Origin: Bombyx mori
Lineage: Eukaryota > Arthropoda > Insecta > Lepidoptera > Bombycidae
DNA: 64,000 bases
Reading direction: 5' to 3'
Assembly: GCF_030269925.1 (NCBI RefSeq)
Contig: NC_085128.1
Coordinates: 12,216,501 to 12,280,500, forward strand
Shown here: in pieces, positions 33,180-44,799 of the stretch
Layout of the letters: every line of letters begins with the position of its first letter
Numbering within the stretch: position 1 is the stretch's first letter
The notes under the pieces: generated by a model
Told to the model about the DNA's origin: nothing
The model's database searches: none
Seen by the model: the letters and a program-made list of their open reading frames with translations, nothing else
Translations under genes and position numbers: made by a program

Positions 33180-33358
33180 TAGATGTAACGTGGCAGAACT
33201 ATACAGAAGATACAAGGTACGACAGTCAGGCCGCCAAGACCGCAGGCGCAGCTTCAGACGCAACAGTAGTGTTAATTTGTAACCTTCTTTTAATGATACC
33301 TCATTTCTTCATTCAATCATCTGCCTGGTATTATAAGCAGTTAAAAGTTAAAAATTAA
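33180..33358 (+). CDS. Candidate host last coding exon, membrane-protein C-terminus
   Basis: The tract ATATTTTTCTGCAG ending at 33179 is a strong 3' splice site, with TAG directly after it (a possible CAGTAG tandem acceptor). From there 59 codons are open to a TAA at 33356-33358. The peptide begins DVTWQNYTEDTRYD, has a small-residue stretch, then a hydrophobic run (VVLICNLLLMIPHFFI) long enough for one membrane segment, and ends with a short basic tail. Sequence and codon use look more protein-like than any other unassigned frame here. Entry phase is 1. I do not recognise the family and found no matching upstream exon. Confidence 0.45.
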
Positions 33359-33645
33359 CTATAAAAGTGTCCAAATAATGGCTATCCTTGTAAGCGGAAC
33401 ATGTGAATCCGTCCCGGTAAAAATAAGCTATGCGGTGTTACAAAAAAAAACGATACAGAATCAAAGCGTAAAGATTTCGCTTTGTAAATTAATGGAAGCG
33501 TATTTATTACTTTGTTGCATGAAGTAATATGTAAAACCGATAGGCGTGTAAATGGGTTGTGGTCTATTCAAAAAAAACAAAACATTATTTTATTTTATTT
33601 TACTGATATTTAATTATATTATCATATTTTTTTGAATTTCTCTCC

Positions 33646-33785
33646 AATGGGACGACCGATACGTGAACGTGTAGCGATCTCACAGCCCACCTGGTGTTAA
33701 GTGGTTACTGGAGCCCATAGACATGTTGAACGTAAATGCGCCACCCACCTTGAGATATAAGTTCTAAGGTCTCAGTAAAGTTACA
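33646..33785 (-). mobile_element. Bm1 SINE 3' half
   Basis: Reverse Bm1 from a degraded 3' end (CTCACAGCCCACCTGGTG) to AGGTCTCAGTAAAGTTACAA. Confidence 0.85.
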
Positions 33786-33848
33786 ATAATGTGCATGTGA
33801 ACAAAAAAGCGTATGTATTTTAAATTAGACTTAATTGTTTTGAGGCTC

Positions 33849-33992
33849 TATTTTTTTATTACTATAGATGAACGAGCGATTTCATGACCTTTTAGATTTT
33901 AAGTAACGCCATCTTGCTGAGGTCTCAATTATATAGCAGAACAACTATCCCATCCTTCAAAGCAGAAATAAGTAAGATAGTACATAGCTGTA
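33849..33992 (-). mobile_element. Old, diverged Bm1-like SINE
   Basis: Block order as in a reverse Bm1 (TTTTTTATTACTATAGATGAACGAG, TGAGGTCTCAATTATA, CCATCCTTCAAAGCAGAAATAAG abbreviated) with many indels. Confidence 0.45.
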
Positions 33993-35139
33993 TGGGCCAT
34001 ATTTACTATATAAATGAACAAGAGAGAGAGCTCGTTCGAACCATTGTCTTAATTTTTCATAGATACATTTTATACGTAAACATATAAGCATCAAGTTAGG
34101 AGTGGTAGCAGAAACATCAGAATCTTGATACTTGATAATATGTGAACATTAACGTAGAAATGGAAGTTAATAAACGACGGTCAAGACAATTTGGAAGTCA
34201 TGGAATCATGCGATTGTAACGTGTCCACAAAAATTATACTTTAGATTTCAAGCGAGCTGCTCATCCCATAGTTTAATCAGACCCAAATAACGGAGTTCAG
34301 TCTAATTTTAAAGGAAATTAGACTATTACCTTCAACGCGTAATTAATTAGTTTTATTCATTTAATAGGACCGAATTTTCTCGACTATTGTATTAAATGTC
34401 TAAAACAAACCACCATAACTTTGTAAGTTTAGTAAGTTAAGTAAGTTTGTATCTTCTATGGCTCGTCAATAATATAATATTTGAATTTTTTTATTTGAAT
34501 TTCCTCTATAAAACTCTGAATAAGTAACGCTTAGTAAATAAAAATTTAAATTTATATTCAATTAACAAAAGTTAATAAAAATCGCTTTCGCCTGTGACTT
34601 TCACGGAGGATAAACTGGATATTTCGTATTTTAACTGAACCGGGCGGCATGTTTCTCTTTATGTGCCTTTATGCATTCGGTAATATTTATGTAATACCCA
34701 TTACATACAAGTTGAGCCTTCGACGCAAAATCCACATTCTATAATGAAGCTTTATTGAAATAACATTCAACGCAATGTGAAATGTTTTGATAAAATTCAT
34801 ACCATGCCGGCTTTTCTAATTCGTCGACCATCAAATTATTTTATGGCGGCAGCGGATAATGGAAAAGCTTTGGCAGATGCCTGAATCTCGCTTTCGATAT
34901 TTTTAAGATAAGTTTGCATATATACAAGTTCCGTCAGTCTAACGAGCAATATAAACTGCTCGATGGAAGATCTTCCCTTTGTCGTTACGTACCAAAATTT
35001 AAACTATTTTTCATGTTAGCTATAATTTATTGAACAAGGGAACACATATTGAGCACAATAAACATAATGTATAATAACATATATAATAACATAGTGTGTA
35101 TATTACACACACATAAGGTAGGAGCGTAAGAAGACAGAT
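33993..35139. other. AT-rich stretch, no gene seen
   Basis: No coding or repeat structure recognised beyond a short (GA)n at about 34021. Confidence 0.45.
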
Positions 35140-35222
35140 CTTTTTATTGCCATTATGGGCAGACGAGCGTACGGTCCGCTAGATGGTAAGTAGTCACCGT
35201 CGCTCATGGATGTCAAACAATT
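35140..35222 (-). mobile_element. LINE 3' UTR fragment
   Basis: Diverged reverse copy of the same 3' UTR as 33032-33152 (TTTTTATTGCCATTATGGGC, ACGAGCGTACGG). Confidence 0.65.
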
Positions 35223-35240
35223 CCTCTAAATTATAATCCC

Positions 35241-35625
35241 CATGGAAGGCGTTCTTCTTCCTAGTCGTACATTCTTGACAGAGTGGTCGTGGTCATGTAT
35301 TAGTAGAATCCTGCGACACCGAACCTCTCGCGATGCGACGCCATGTGGCACGGTGCTTCGCAGAGTGAGAGCAATCATTTATGTTGGATTCACAGATTTT
35401 ATGAGGTCGGTCCATCGTGTTGGAGATCGTTCGTGAGATATTTTGCCCTCGACTTTCTCTTGCACCACCAACCGCTCAACGGAGTCCTCATTACGAGTGA
35501 CGTGTCCGAAGAACTTGAGAATTCGTATTCGGACTGTTGACGATAGTCTTTCCTTGATGTTGAGCTCTTTCAAGATAGAAACGTTGGTACAGTGCGCGGT
35601 TCACGGAATTCTTCTGAGAAGACAG
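35241..35625 (-). mobile_element. RTE-type LINE 3' coding fragment, broken
   Basis: The minus strand encodes RLSSTVRIRILKFFGHV and SPTRWTDLIKSV, typical of the last part of RTE-like reverse transcriptase ORFs. A stop at about 35379 and frame shifts break the frame. It is a dead fragment without an identifiable tail. Confidence 0.75.
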
Positions 35626-36420
35626 AAGGCGTACGCTGGATGTTTATTCCATAAAAACTTGTTGGTAATTCGAAATTTCTTGCAAACGTCTAAAAAAAAC
35701 ATAGAGCAGAAATCACCACAAAATAGAAATGTGTATAATTTACTTACCCACAGACGGAAAACGAGGTTAGATATTTTTTTATAAAAGAGATGATTTAGAC
35801 GAAAGAAATAGTGACCGTCCATTTTATATGAAAAGCTAACGGCTATTATCTAAAACCCATATTAAATTAAGCCTTAGCTTTTCTAGAATTTCGGTTGGAG
35901 TTTACTTAACGTACTGAATGGGAATTCAAAACACCTGTACAAACAGAAATACATAAAGGACTACAATATATGAAAAACGTATCGTGTAGCTTTGATCACC
36001 CCTTTTTCAATAATAGAGGCGAGGTCGGGTGCCTTTGTGTCGGTTCTAGCCTGAGGCCGCCCTGTCGTGGTACAGTAATGTGTCCATTTAATTTACAATA
36101 CGAAAATTAGACTCGAGACCGCACCAAGCAATATTACGCTTTAACGTTCATGATAGTAGTAACAAATTCGCGTTTCGCTAAGCTGTGTTGACAGTGAAAG
36201 CGACGTCACGTCTGAATGGAATTTTTACATTCGTGACGAGTTCAACAGTTTTCCTTTTAGTACTCAAAACAAGTATTTTGTGGTGCTTGTGAAATGTCTT
36301 TATGACGTGTAGGTATACATTTTAATTACAAAATGTTGATACTTTAATTTCAGTGATTGAGACAAGATTAAACTAACAGACAACGATGGATTACGTTAAA
36401 TTTCGTTTTAAACTATTATC
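35626..36420. other. AT-rich stretch, no gene seen
   Basis: A GC-richer patch at 36010-36080 has no supported frame. Confidence 0.45.
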
Positions 36421-36706
36421 GAAGTGAAACTTCTTTAGGCGCGTTGTGAGTAAAATTTAACTCGCGACAGATTCGTTACTAGCCGTAATGAATCTGTCGC
36501 GAGAGAAAAGATACAATTTAGGAAGAGCGAGTGTGGGAAAATAGACAGAACGTCTCGCCAACCCTTCGACCGTGGAGAGGGAAAGGATAAAGCGAGCTAG
36601 GTCGTTTCTCTTATACACAGTATTCCCTATTACAAGAGAAATTTGATTCATGGATGAAAAACGAAGAAAACCACAATACTATACACCGCCAAAGAAGTTT
36701 CACTTC
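36421..36706. mobile_element. Inverted-repeat element (MITE-like), 286 bp
   Basis: Perfect 16-base terminal inverted repeats (GAAGTGAAACTTCTTT at 36421-36436 and its complement at 36691-36706), extended by GGCG after a 1-base gap. Inside, 36461-36474 and 36490-36503 form a perfect 14-bp stem, extended to 19 bp with one G-T pair around a 5-base loop. No transposase frame. The target duplication is not clear. Confidence 0.6.
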
Positions 36707-37178
36707 TTTCACGTGCACCAAGTTGCACGCGCACCATTTTATTTTTTAAGATGTTTCGAATTATAGTTAAGATATTTTCGCTTTTATTTGGACGCATTTT
36801 GTAATTTTCACTTATTTTAATTTTTTTAGAAGTGAAGACGAAGTATAAAGTCGTTATTTTTATGTTTCAGTTGTTAATAGATTGTACGAGGCAGTGAAAT
36901 CGCGTGTAATAATTAATTTATGTATATGTTATTCATAAGCACAGTACCGACAAACGTACAATACACAGCGCTGGAATGCGGGTTGACAAACAAAGATGCC
37001 GCACTCCGCATCATTTTTGTGGCTCTCCCCAAGATATGTACAATTCGTTTGCGCATACTTTTATGAATTTATTTATTTACTTGGTAATATTTTGAGTCGC
37101 AATGAGGCAATATTTTGATTTGAAGGACTTTTTTTTTTCACCAATTAATTTATCTTTTTGTCATAACATACCTGACAG

Positions 37179-37578
37179 TTGTTGTGGCCTAAAGGACAAG
37201 ACGACTGGTTTATACGTATCGAGCGATGCGAATGTGCCGGTGTTCGAATCATCACGCAGGCAAATACTATTTTTTTCTATTGAAATATATACAAATTCAG
37301 AAACAAATTCCATGGTTATGGTATGGTAATTACTGGTGAGAAGACGTGTTGCGAGCCTGCACGGGTTGATACTACCACCCGGCTTATTTCTGTCGTGAAG
37401 CGGTAATGTGTTTCGGTTCGAAGGGTGGGGCAGCCGCTCTAACTATACGTCTGAGACCTTAGAACTCATATCTCAAGGTGGGTAGCGGCATTTACGTTAT
37501 AGACGTATATGGGCTCCAGTAATCACTTAACACCAGGTGGGCTGTGAGCTCGTCCACCCAAATAAGCAATAAAAAAAA
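37179..37578 (+). mobile_element. Bm1 SINE, full length
   Basis: The head (GTTGTGGCCTAAAGGAC for the A box, CCGGTGTTCGAATC for the B box), linker, body and A tail are all present in order on the plus strand. The body carries more substitutions than the youngest copies. Confidence 0.9.
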
Positions 37579-38305
37579 GATGACCTGGTTTTAAGTGATT
37601 TCATTCAAAATGATAATGGTGCGATCCACCTTGACATATGTTACCGTACAATATTGATATCTTTAGTTCCAGACAAACAAAATAAACTTGCTCATTTTAG
37701 GTATAATGGCAATAATTTTTCACGTGAGATATTCTATGATCATCGACGAAAAATCAAAAATTAAATTATTATTATTGCCGCTAACAACACCTATAATTTT
37801 GTTAGCATTTCAAAGCAAGATACGGATTTTCTCATTTCAGAAAAATAAGTATGACTAAAAAAAATTATATTTCGCATCATATAGTTACACTCTGAGCTGT
37901 CAGTTAGCTGCTAGTTATTTCTTCCACCGTTTAAAACACAATGATTTAAAAGATGTAGTCTTCTTGACACTACGCTAAAGTGTAGAAACGGAATCAATTG
38001 ATGGTATAGCAACATAAAATAAAATACTTCTTCTTCTTCGGGGTCGTCGTACTCCCTTACGGGGGCACGGAGCGGGCCTCGGGGTAAACCCCACTGCCCG
38101 GGACGAGCTCCCTGCCACATAGGGCAGGGGTGGTATGGATGCAGGAAGAACTAGGGGGAGGTACGCTGTTCGCAGCGCGCACGGCTGCACTACATCGACA
38201 AAACATATATACTTATACATAATACGATGGGCTGGTCTGCTGACGGCTCGATGCCCGCGGCGGTGACACCCCGGCGCCGGCTGTTGTCCTCTGCTTCCTT
38301 ACAGC

Positions 38306-38307
<2 letters not shown>

Positions 38308-38385
<78 letters not shown>
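38308..38385. repeat. Homopolymer of 78 T
   Basis: An uninterrupted T run (A run on the element strand) inside the LINE insertion, about 280 bases before its 3' end. Confidence 0.95.
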
Positions 38386-38762
38386 CCTTATTATCTAACT
38401 ACAACTAACTACTAACTAAACTAAACTAACTAAACTACTATATACAACAGGGACAACAGTCAGCAACCGTGGGGCCCGCCACCGGCCCCATGCCGCGGCC
38501 CCACCTCTACAAGTCAGAGGGGGAGCCGCGGCACTAGTTTGGCGCTCACCCGTTCTGGGCTCCCCAAAAGGGGAAGACCATCGCGGGGAGGGACCGATGT
38601 TAAACACTCCCCAGACGGGGGAGTGGTCCACCCAACGGGGGTGGGAAATGGGTCCCCATAAGGGGGCACCCCAACGATGTGGGGGGACATGACGAGTGTG
38701 GACAGCTCAGTCCCATGGGGGCACTCATTATGAGCACTCCCATATCACTCCGATTAAGCCGA

Positions 38763-39086
38763 CTATCTTACCATAGCCGGGGGTTCCAGTAGCTCCCTTG
38801 GTAGCGCCCGACCATCAGGTGGTCTGGCGTGCAAGGGAGCTATATTGTGGAGGTGCTCGTGGGGTCCACCGTCAGCCCGCTCGTAAAGATTACGAGCTAG
38901 CCTCCGGATGAACTCCTCGAGCGATTCCACATCCAGATCCCGGGCGATTACGTCATTTCTGACGTAACGCCCTGCTCCGACTATCGTGCGAAGAGCCAGA
39001 TTTTGCTGGACCTGTAACCTCGCCCGCATACCCTGCGGGATGAGGTGATACCAGGCCTCAGCTGCGTACGTGATACGGGAACGGAC
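38763..39086 (-). pseudogene. C-terminal piece of a LINE ORF2
   Basis: The frame is open from the truncated 5' edge to a stop at 38763-38765. The peptide contains LQVQQNLALRTIVGAGRYVRN followed by a helix-rich region (RRLARNLYERADGG), the usual C-terminal end of jockey-type reverse transcriptase proteins, downstream of the catalytic domain. Without endonuclease or reverse transcriptase domains it cannot move itself. The truncation coincides with the target duplication, so it dates from insertion. Confidence 0.8.
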
Positions 39087-39098
39087 AAAATAAAATAC

Positions 39099-39759
39099 AC
39101 TGTAAGAAATACGCTAAAGTTAGTAGGTATGAAGTTGAAACGGTCAGAAGCTAGTATTGTAACTTTAAAAAAATAAACTTTAATCTTCAGTTCTCGGTAA
39201 TGTTTTATGCTACTTGCAGTGCAATACGAAAGATGCATACGAACTGCTTATCCTTGAAATCGAGGGTTCAACTGCACTTCAGTTGATTTTATTGTATTTT
39301 GTTACATGCACTACAAAAAAACTGTTAAAAAAATTGCTTTTTGTTTTAAGCCAAACGTCATCAATCACCAACAATTTTAACTATCTTCATTTTAGAAATG
39401 GTTCCTTTGCACTAAGCAGTTCATAATTAAATGGCCATTGCACACGGGGTGTAACAGAAAACGAACTAAAAGAAAATATTGCGAATACGTTCGCTACGAC
39501 TTCTGTTTTTATAGGACTGCGGTTAAAAATTCCAACGTATTTAATGTTGTTTTATATTCAAAAATACACAGGGAATTTCGCAATGTTTTTATTCGTTTGC
39601 TTAAAATAGAACACGGAGAGTTCGTACATAAATGTATTTTTAATGTGAAGCTGCCAGTTGCATCACAAAATATTTAAACAATTTAAAGCTATTTGAAAAT
39701 GTTTGTACCTCGTTATTTGAGTACGCATTGGTATCTAATACCATCTTACATAATATATG
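39099..39759. other. AT-rich stretch, no gene seen
   Basis: Open frames such as 39438-39677 on the plus strand lack any splice or start evidence. Confidence 0.45.
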
Positions 39760-39761
39760 TA

Positions 39762-41068
39762 CCTAGTCAGGTCATAAATTCTGTCACATGTTTAATGTAA
39801 AATAATTGAAACAATTTTATTCATTATGTAACCATTTATATACCAAAATGAACTTAACAAAACATAGATTCTTATGACACTAAAGTTTATTCAAAATGAC
39901 TTCCGTGATTTTGAATACAGGCCTTCAATCTGCGCGGCCAGTCGTCTATCGCAGCACGAACGAGGTCCATGTCAATATCGGGGGCTGCCTTAATCAAGGA
40001 TGTCTTGAGTGACTCCAAATTGGGATGAGGCTTTGAGCATGCCTTTTCCTCCAAGTGTTGCCATATCTTGTAATCTAACGGATTCAAATCTAGACTGGAG
40101 GAGGGCCAGTCTTCGTGCCGGATGAAGTCGATTTCACGCGCCGCCAGCTAGTCTTGTGTGCTCTTCGCTCTATGAGCTGGCGCCGAATCTTGTTAGAATA
40201 CCTAGTGCCTGTTATTGAACATGGTATGAGAAACAGGTTCCACAAGGTTCGTCGGGACTGTATTTTGATACACAACTGCATTCGTTTTTACACCTTTCTC
40301 ACAAAAATGTACCTCTGTTAAGCCCCAATAAGAAACTCCCAACCATACCATGAGCGAGGATGGAAAATGACCTCGTTGGACACGCGGAATACGGTTGCTC
40401 GCTTCTTCACTACTGTGTGCGTACACCTTATCATTTTGTTTGTTGTAGCTCTCTTCTAAGGTAAAAATTTTTTCATCCGAAAAAAGAATTTCCCGATATT
40501 TTTTTCCCGCGTACCGCTTCAACAAAGCGCGGCATCTCTTCAGTCTCAGGTCCATTAGACGAGCATTCAAACGATGTCCTGTTTTTCTTCGATATGCCCG
40601 AAGCCCTAAGTCTTCATTTAACACCCTTTTTACCGTGGTTCTGCTTAACCCCATCTGAAGGGCCAACAGTTTCTGCTTACGTTTGGGATTTCTTTGAATT
40701 CGCGCCTTCACAGCTTTTATCACTGCTGGAATCCTAACAGACCGAGGGTGACCACTTCTTGACCTGTCATCTACACTAGAGTCTTCATTGTATCGTTCGA
40801 TGGTACGATGAACGAATCTTTTGGTTATATTCAAAATTTTCAGTACGTTAAAAATTTGAATTGGCGCGTAACCGCAACGATGCAACGCAATAACTGCAAC
40901 ACGGTCTTCTTTAAGCGTCCACTCCATATTTAAAAATGAATAAAATTCTAAAAGTATGCATTTTTATTTTCATGAACAATTCGAAATTCGAATTCAATAA
41001 ACTTTTTTGTGGCCAGCATTCTAAAAGAAAAGTGTTTACTGTGTGACAATACTTATGACCTGACTAGT
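39762..41068 (-). mobile_element. mariner-like DNA transposon, DD37D type, full length
   Basis: Inverted ends CTAGTCAGGTCATAA at 39763-39777 and the matching complement before 41068, each bordered by a TA dinucleotide (39760-39761, 41069-41070) as expected for mariner insertion. Length 1307 bases. The transposase lies on the minus strand and is broken. Confidence 0.9.
39887..40927 (-). pseudogene. mariner transposase, frameshifted
   Basis: The frame opens at ATG 40927 with helix-turn-helix DNA-binding domains in the first 115 residues, then the first catalytic aspartate in LFSDEK near residue 151. It shifts frame and stops at about 40202. The second aspartate region lies in the shifted stretch 40100-40200, and the last part (NPLDYKIW to the stop at 39887) is intact in another frame. 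A working enzyme of this family has about 345 residues and cuts and pastes elements that carry its ends. This copy cannot make a full protein. DD37D typing is by analogy with the element at 61901. Confidence 0.88.
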
Positions 41069-41136
41069 TATTTGCCGAGAAACGGTAAAGATGTTTAAGT
41101 TGTGACTGGGACGTAAATAAAAACGATTTTATACTA

Positions 41137-41363
41137 TCTATATATATAAAAATGAATTGCTGTTCGTTAGTCTCGCTAAAACTCGAGAACGGCTGGACCG
41201 ATTTGGCTAATTTTGGTCTTGAATTATTTGTAGAAGTCCAGAGGAGGTTTAAAAGGTAGATAAATATGAAAATTCCTTTTGTTTGATTTAAGTTTATTTT
41301 ATACAAAAGTTTAGGTCTTTTATTTATCGATTGAGGCACTACGAAGTCTGACGGGTCAGCTAG
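41137..41363 (+). mobile_element. Non-autonomous Helitron, 227 bp
   Basis: Starts TCTATATATATAAAAATG after A. Ends with a perfect stem CTGAC/GTCAG and CTAG before T. The GAACGGCTGGACCGATTTGG block is common in moth Helitrons. Confidence 0.82.
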
Positions 41364-41367
41364 TTCT

Positions 41368-41393
41368 ATAATAATAATAATAATAATAATAAA
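41368..41393. repeat. (AAT)n microsatellite
   Basis: About eight uninterrupted AAT units directly after the Helitron end. Confidence 0.9.
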
Positions 41394-42150
41394 GCCTTTT
41401 ATTTCCCATCACCTAAGTATTACATGTAGATATTCTTAAATATATATGATTTTTACATTTGGATCTAATTTTATTGTTGTTTATTTTTCTTCGATAGGAA
41501 CCCCTATTTGGGTATTGGCCTCCTCCAGCTTAATTCAATTTTCTTTGTTCTTAGCTTGTTTCATCCATTCTTTTCCAGCGGTGACTATGATATCATCATT
41601 ATCTATTCTATAATACTATATACTAAATACTATATACTACTAACAATACTACTACTAAATACTATATATCATTCTATATACTAAAATTTTTGTACAAGTA
41701 ATTTTTTAAAATGTTTTAGCATACCTACGTGTGTCAATAACAAAATGTACTAATTAACTTAAATTGAGAAAATCTAATGTCGACCAGTTTACATAGCATG
41801 TTCATATGGAGAACAATTTTACTAATATTATCACAACCAATCCATCAGACAATTCCATTGGACTATATTAGCATTAGCTGACCGTCCCTACAAAGGGTTT
41901 AATTCACTTATCTCACGCTTTGTTACCGCTCTATTCTTTATTCTGTCTTACCTTTTGGATCTCATACAATTTACTTTCAACAAAGAGATACCCTTGTGTA
42001 TTTGTGAATTCCCGAGTAATGTACGGGAATTGATATTACGAATTACGTTGAGGGGCATTCCATTCCATTAATAAATTATTTTCTTTAAACTTGAATAAAT
42101 TTTAATCGTATTGTTTTGTTTTAGAGCTAGGCTACCATTATACATAACCA
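41394..42150. other. AT-rich stretch with ATACTA-type repeats
   Basis: 41620-41690 is made of imperfect TATACTAAATAC units. No gene seen. Confidence 0.5.
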
Positions 42151-42160
42151 TAAGCAAATA

Positions 42161-42332
42161 GGCGTAGTCCCGTGCGCTGGTCCGATCAGATTAAGACGAC
42201 TTTGGAATCCAGCATCAATGTCGCTATCCACTGCGCGGAGGACAGAAGTGAATGGAAGAACATAGTCCTGACAAAAGTGCTCAGTAAAGGTCACGACCCT
42301 CAGAACTGAGGAATACGACGCACGGAGGAGGA
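42161..42332 (+). mobile_element. 172-bp LINE-tail unit with target duplication (copy 1)
   Basis: Encodes RWSDQIKTTLESSINVAIHC followed by RSEWRN, the end of a LINE ORF, and finishes in GAGGAGGA. AGCAAATA (up to 11 bases counting neighbours) repeats on both sides at 42153-42160 and 42333-42340. A copy with identical ends and identical length lies at 61042-61213. Confidence 0.82.
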
Positions 42333-42502
42333 AGCAAATAGGAAAATTAATCAATCGGGAGACAACGATTTCACACGATAATCTAGCCTCAAATTAGGTC
42401 CTGTACTTTGGAAAACAGAGACTTATTTACATACTTAAGTAAAATATATAGATATTAAACATATGGACAAACTGCAAGAGAAATTGTTACATCACACGTT
42501 TG

Positions 42503-42582
42503 TTTGTCCAATGCGGGAATAGCACCCACGACTATCGGCCCAGTAGCTAGGGACACTACCTGCTATACCACCAAGTCAGTCA
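42503..42582 (-). mobile_element. tRNA-derived SINE head (not Bm1)
   Basis: The minus strand shows GACTTGGTGGTATAGCAGG (A-box region) and GTGGGTGCTATTCCCGC (B-box region). Related to, but diverged from, the head at 26896-26972. Confidence 0.5.
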
Positions 42583-42867
42583 CGATGCCGTTGATTTGAT
42601 ATTGAAACGGACTGTTCGAAGGAAGGTTTGACGAAGAACATTTTCTACCGCTCAAAAGCATAGAGGAATATCATAGTTTTCGTGAAGAATTACTTAATGA
42701 CGAAAATAATATAACTACGAGCTAGTTTTAAACCTCCTATAAAGTAAGAACTAAATCTGAACTCATGGTTGGGCTCAAGGTCTTATGGAACACTGAACTA
42801 GGCTGGGTGCATATCTAAAGTCAAAAATTTAGGTAATGATTTAGTAGTTGGTTGGTTGAAAGACAGT

Positions 42868-42965
42868 AGGCAGTGACTTAGCTTTTCTTCTATTTTAATT
42901 GGTAAGGTTCATGGACGATGACGATCACTCACTATCAAATAGCTCGTATGCCCGTCTACGAAAAT
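42868..42965 (+). mobile_element. Diverged LINE 3' UTR fragment
   Basis: GTTCATGGACGATGACGATC followed by CACTATCAAATAGCTCGTATG resembles the LINE 3' UTR at 63826-63890. Confidence 0.5.
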
Positions 42966-44799
42966 TAATACAAATTATAACTAGCAATATCTTATCCTTT
43001 CAGCTACGCTTATGTTACTTTCATATATGTATTTATATTACAGCACAAGTTTATTTTCTAAAGTTTACAAGAAAATGTACGATATCAAATAATTGGTTTC
43101 AAAACAAATAAATCAAAATCATGTTTTAGAGTAGAGTATGCTTTACTATACGCCAATATAAAATAAACATAAAAAGAAAAAAATATATATACAAAGATTT
43201 TTTTATTAAATAGTAGGTATTGCTTATTTTGCGCAACCGACATCAAAAGGGCTAGAAACTCGGCTTATTCGATAGATATAACGCACTGTAGATTCGAAAA
43301 TTTCGTAAAGAGAAACGACGAATGCTTCCACCATTGTACTACGATAATTATAATTTTCGACTTGAATATATACGCGAATACTTTTAAGCGCTTTCTAAGT
43401 TAAGTTTAAATTAAAGCTAAAATTCGGCAGCATTTATAAAGGCAGCTAAAGAAGACGGCCAGCCTCCGCCTGGAGGCACCCTACTGAGCAGATTTAATTA
43501 ACAAGATATGGGTCTCTTTTAAACCAACTCTACCTACTTTTTGGAACATTGGAGATTAAAATTCAATGAGCCGACAAGATATTAAATAAAACCGAAGCCT
43601 GTAGTTTCGCGTTTACGTAAAATGGAGTTAATTAATTTTTAAATGAATCAAGTGGCCGAACGCTCTGTCAATAGCGGAGCTCTCGCAACGCTGAGCGGGA
43701 ATACGAGAAACATTTTTTTTATTTTATATTCTGTAATTCGATTAAATATCTGACGTAGAATTGTTTTCATTATCCATTTTGTTTTGGTACACTGTTTACG
43801 GCTGTGGATCTCGTAAATTATGAACTGTATCCCGTGCTAGCCCTCAGGCTGGACTGCCGATACAGTTAAACCTGTTAAAACAAATTGAAAACCGGTAATC
43901 GAATGCGCAACGGGAACTATGTCAATATTTTTAATTTAAATATCAAGTTGAAATACGAACGTGTTGTAAAGTTTTTTGAAGTGAAAATTTATTTATTTTA
44001 CAAACAATATTATTTAAAAACATAATGGATACACTGGAAAACCAAAACATTTTCGATGTCAGATTTAATTTCGGCTGTGATTTGAAGGTAAAAATATTAA
44101 ATCGTGAGATTGTTGTAAGAATATCAATAAATTTACAAAAAGAAATAGACATGAAAATTAGCTTCATAGCTTAATTAAATACTTGCAAAGATTATGAATT
44201 CTAACACAGGGTCGAAAGTTCATTGCTGCCACCCCCGAGACATCTTTCTCGTCATCTGACGACGCACTTTGACGGCGAAATTAAAAAATATCACAACACC
44301 TGCGAGCCTTAATTAGAATTTTTCGAATTATACTACGTTGTTTTTTTTTTGTTACGTCACGTCCGGATACTTTCACTAAATTACATTGTGTACCAAATAT
44401 TTTAAGGCTTCGTATTAAGAAGACATCCGATGAAAAGTACGAAATGTGTGCACCACAAGTTGGATCTCAACGTCAATTAAACAGTAATTCACTTACTGAC
44501 ATTCTACGCTCTCAATAATTTCGCAGAATTCCCCTTAATTTACCTGCAATAAAGAATGCAAAAATTAAAATATAGCTTTTATTTATTAATGCGTTCCAGT
44601 ATAAAGGGTAGGAGAGCTATTGTTTAATGTTACAAAGACTTCCATTTTTGGTCTCAAAGTGAACGCGACCATAGTTTTGTGAAGTCTTATGGGCTTTTAT
44701 AGACACTCAAACAACGGTTCACCCTGAACTCCGTGGTCATTAAACGCAAAGAAGCAATGGATCTCGTTTTTATGCTCATACAGTTTTTAATTCAAAACA
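42966..44799. other. Long AT-rich stretch, no gene seen
   Basis: GC-richer patches at 43450-43490 and 43640-43700 carry no supported frame. A 47-base segment at 44497-44543 has splice-like borders on the minus strand but stops in all frames. Confidence 0.45.

Larger units (their letters stand above)
38028..39086 (-). mobile_element. LINE insertion, jockey-like, 5'-truncated
   Basis: Flanked by AAAATAAAATAC at 38016-38027 and 39087-39098, a 12-bp target duplication. The minus strand, from 39086, encodes the end of a LINE ORF2 (stop near 38763), then a GC-rich 3' UTR, an internal A run of 78 and a further segment that ends in GAAGAAGAA at the duplication. Confidence 0.85.

Noticed and set aside
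38227..38415. Frame encoding a long polyphenylalanine run
   Set aside because: It is only the translation of the 78-base T homopolymer.
44497..44543. A 47-base segment with good splice-like borders on the minus strand (TTGCAG before, GTAAGTG after)
   Set aside because: All three frames contain stops and there is no other sign of a transcript. Chance splice-like pairs are expected in AT-rich DNA.
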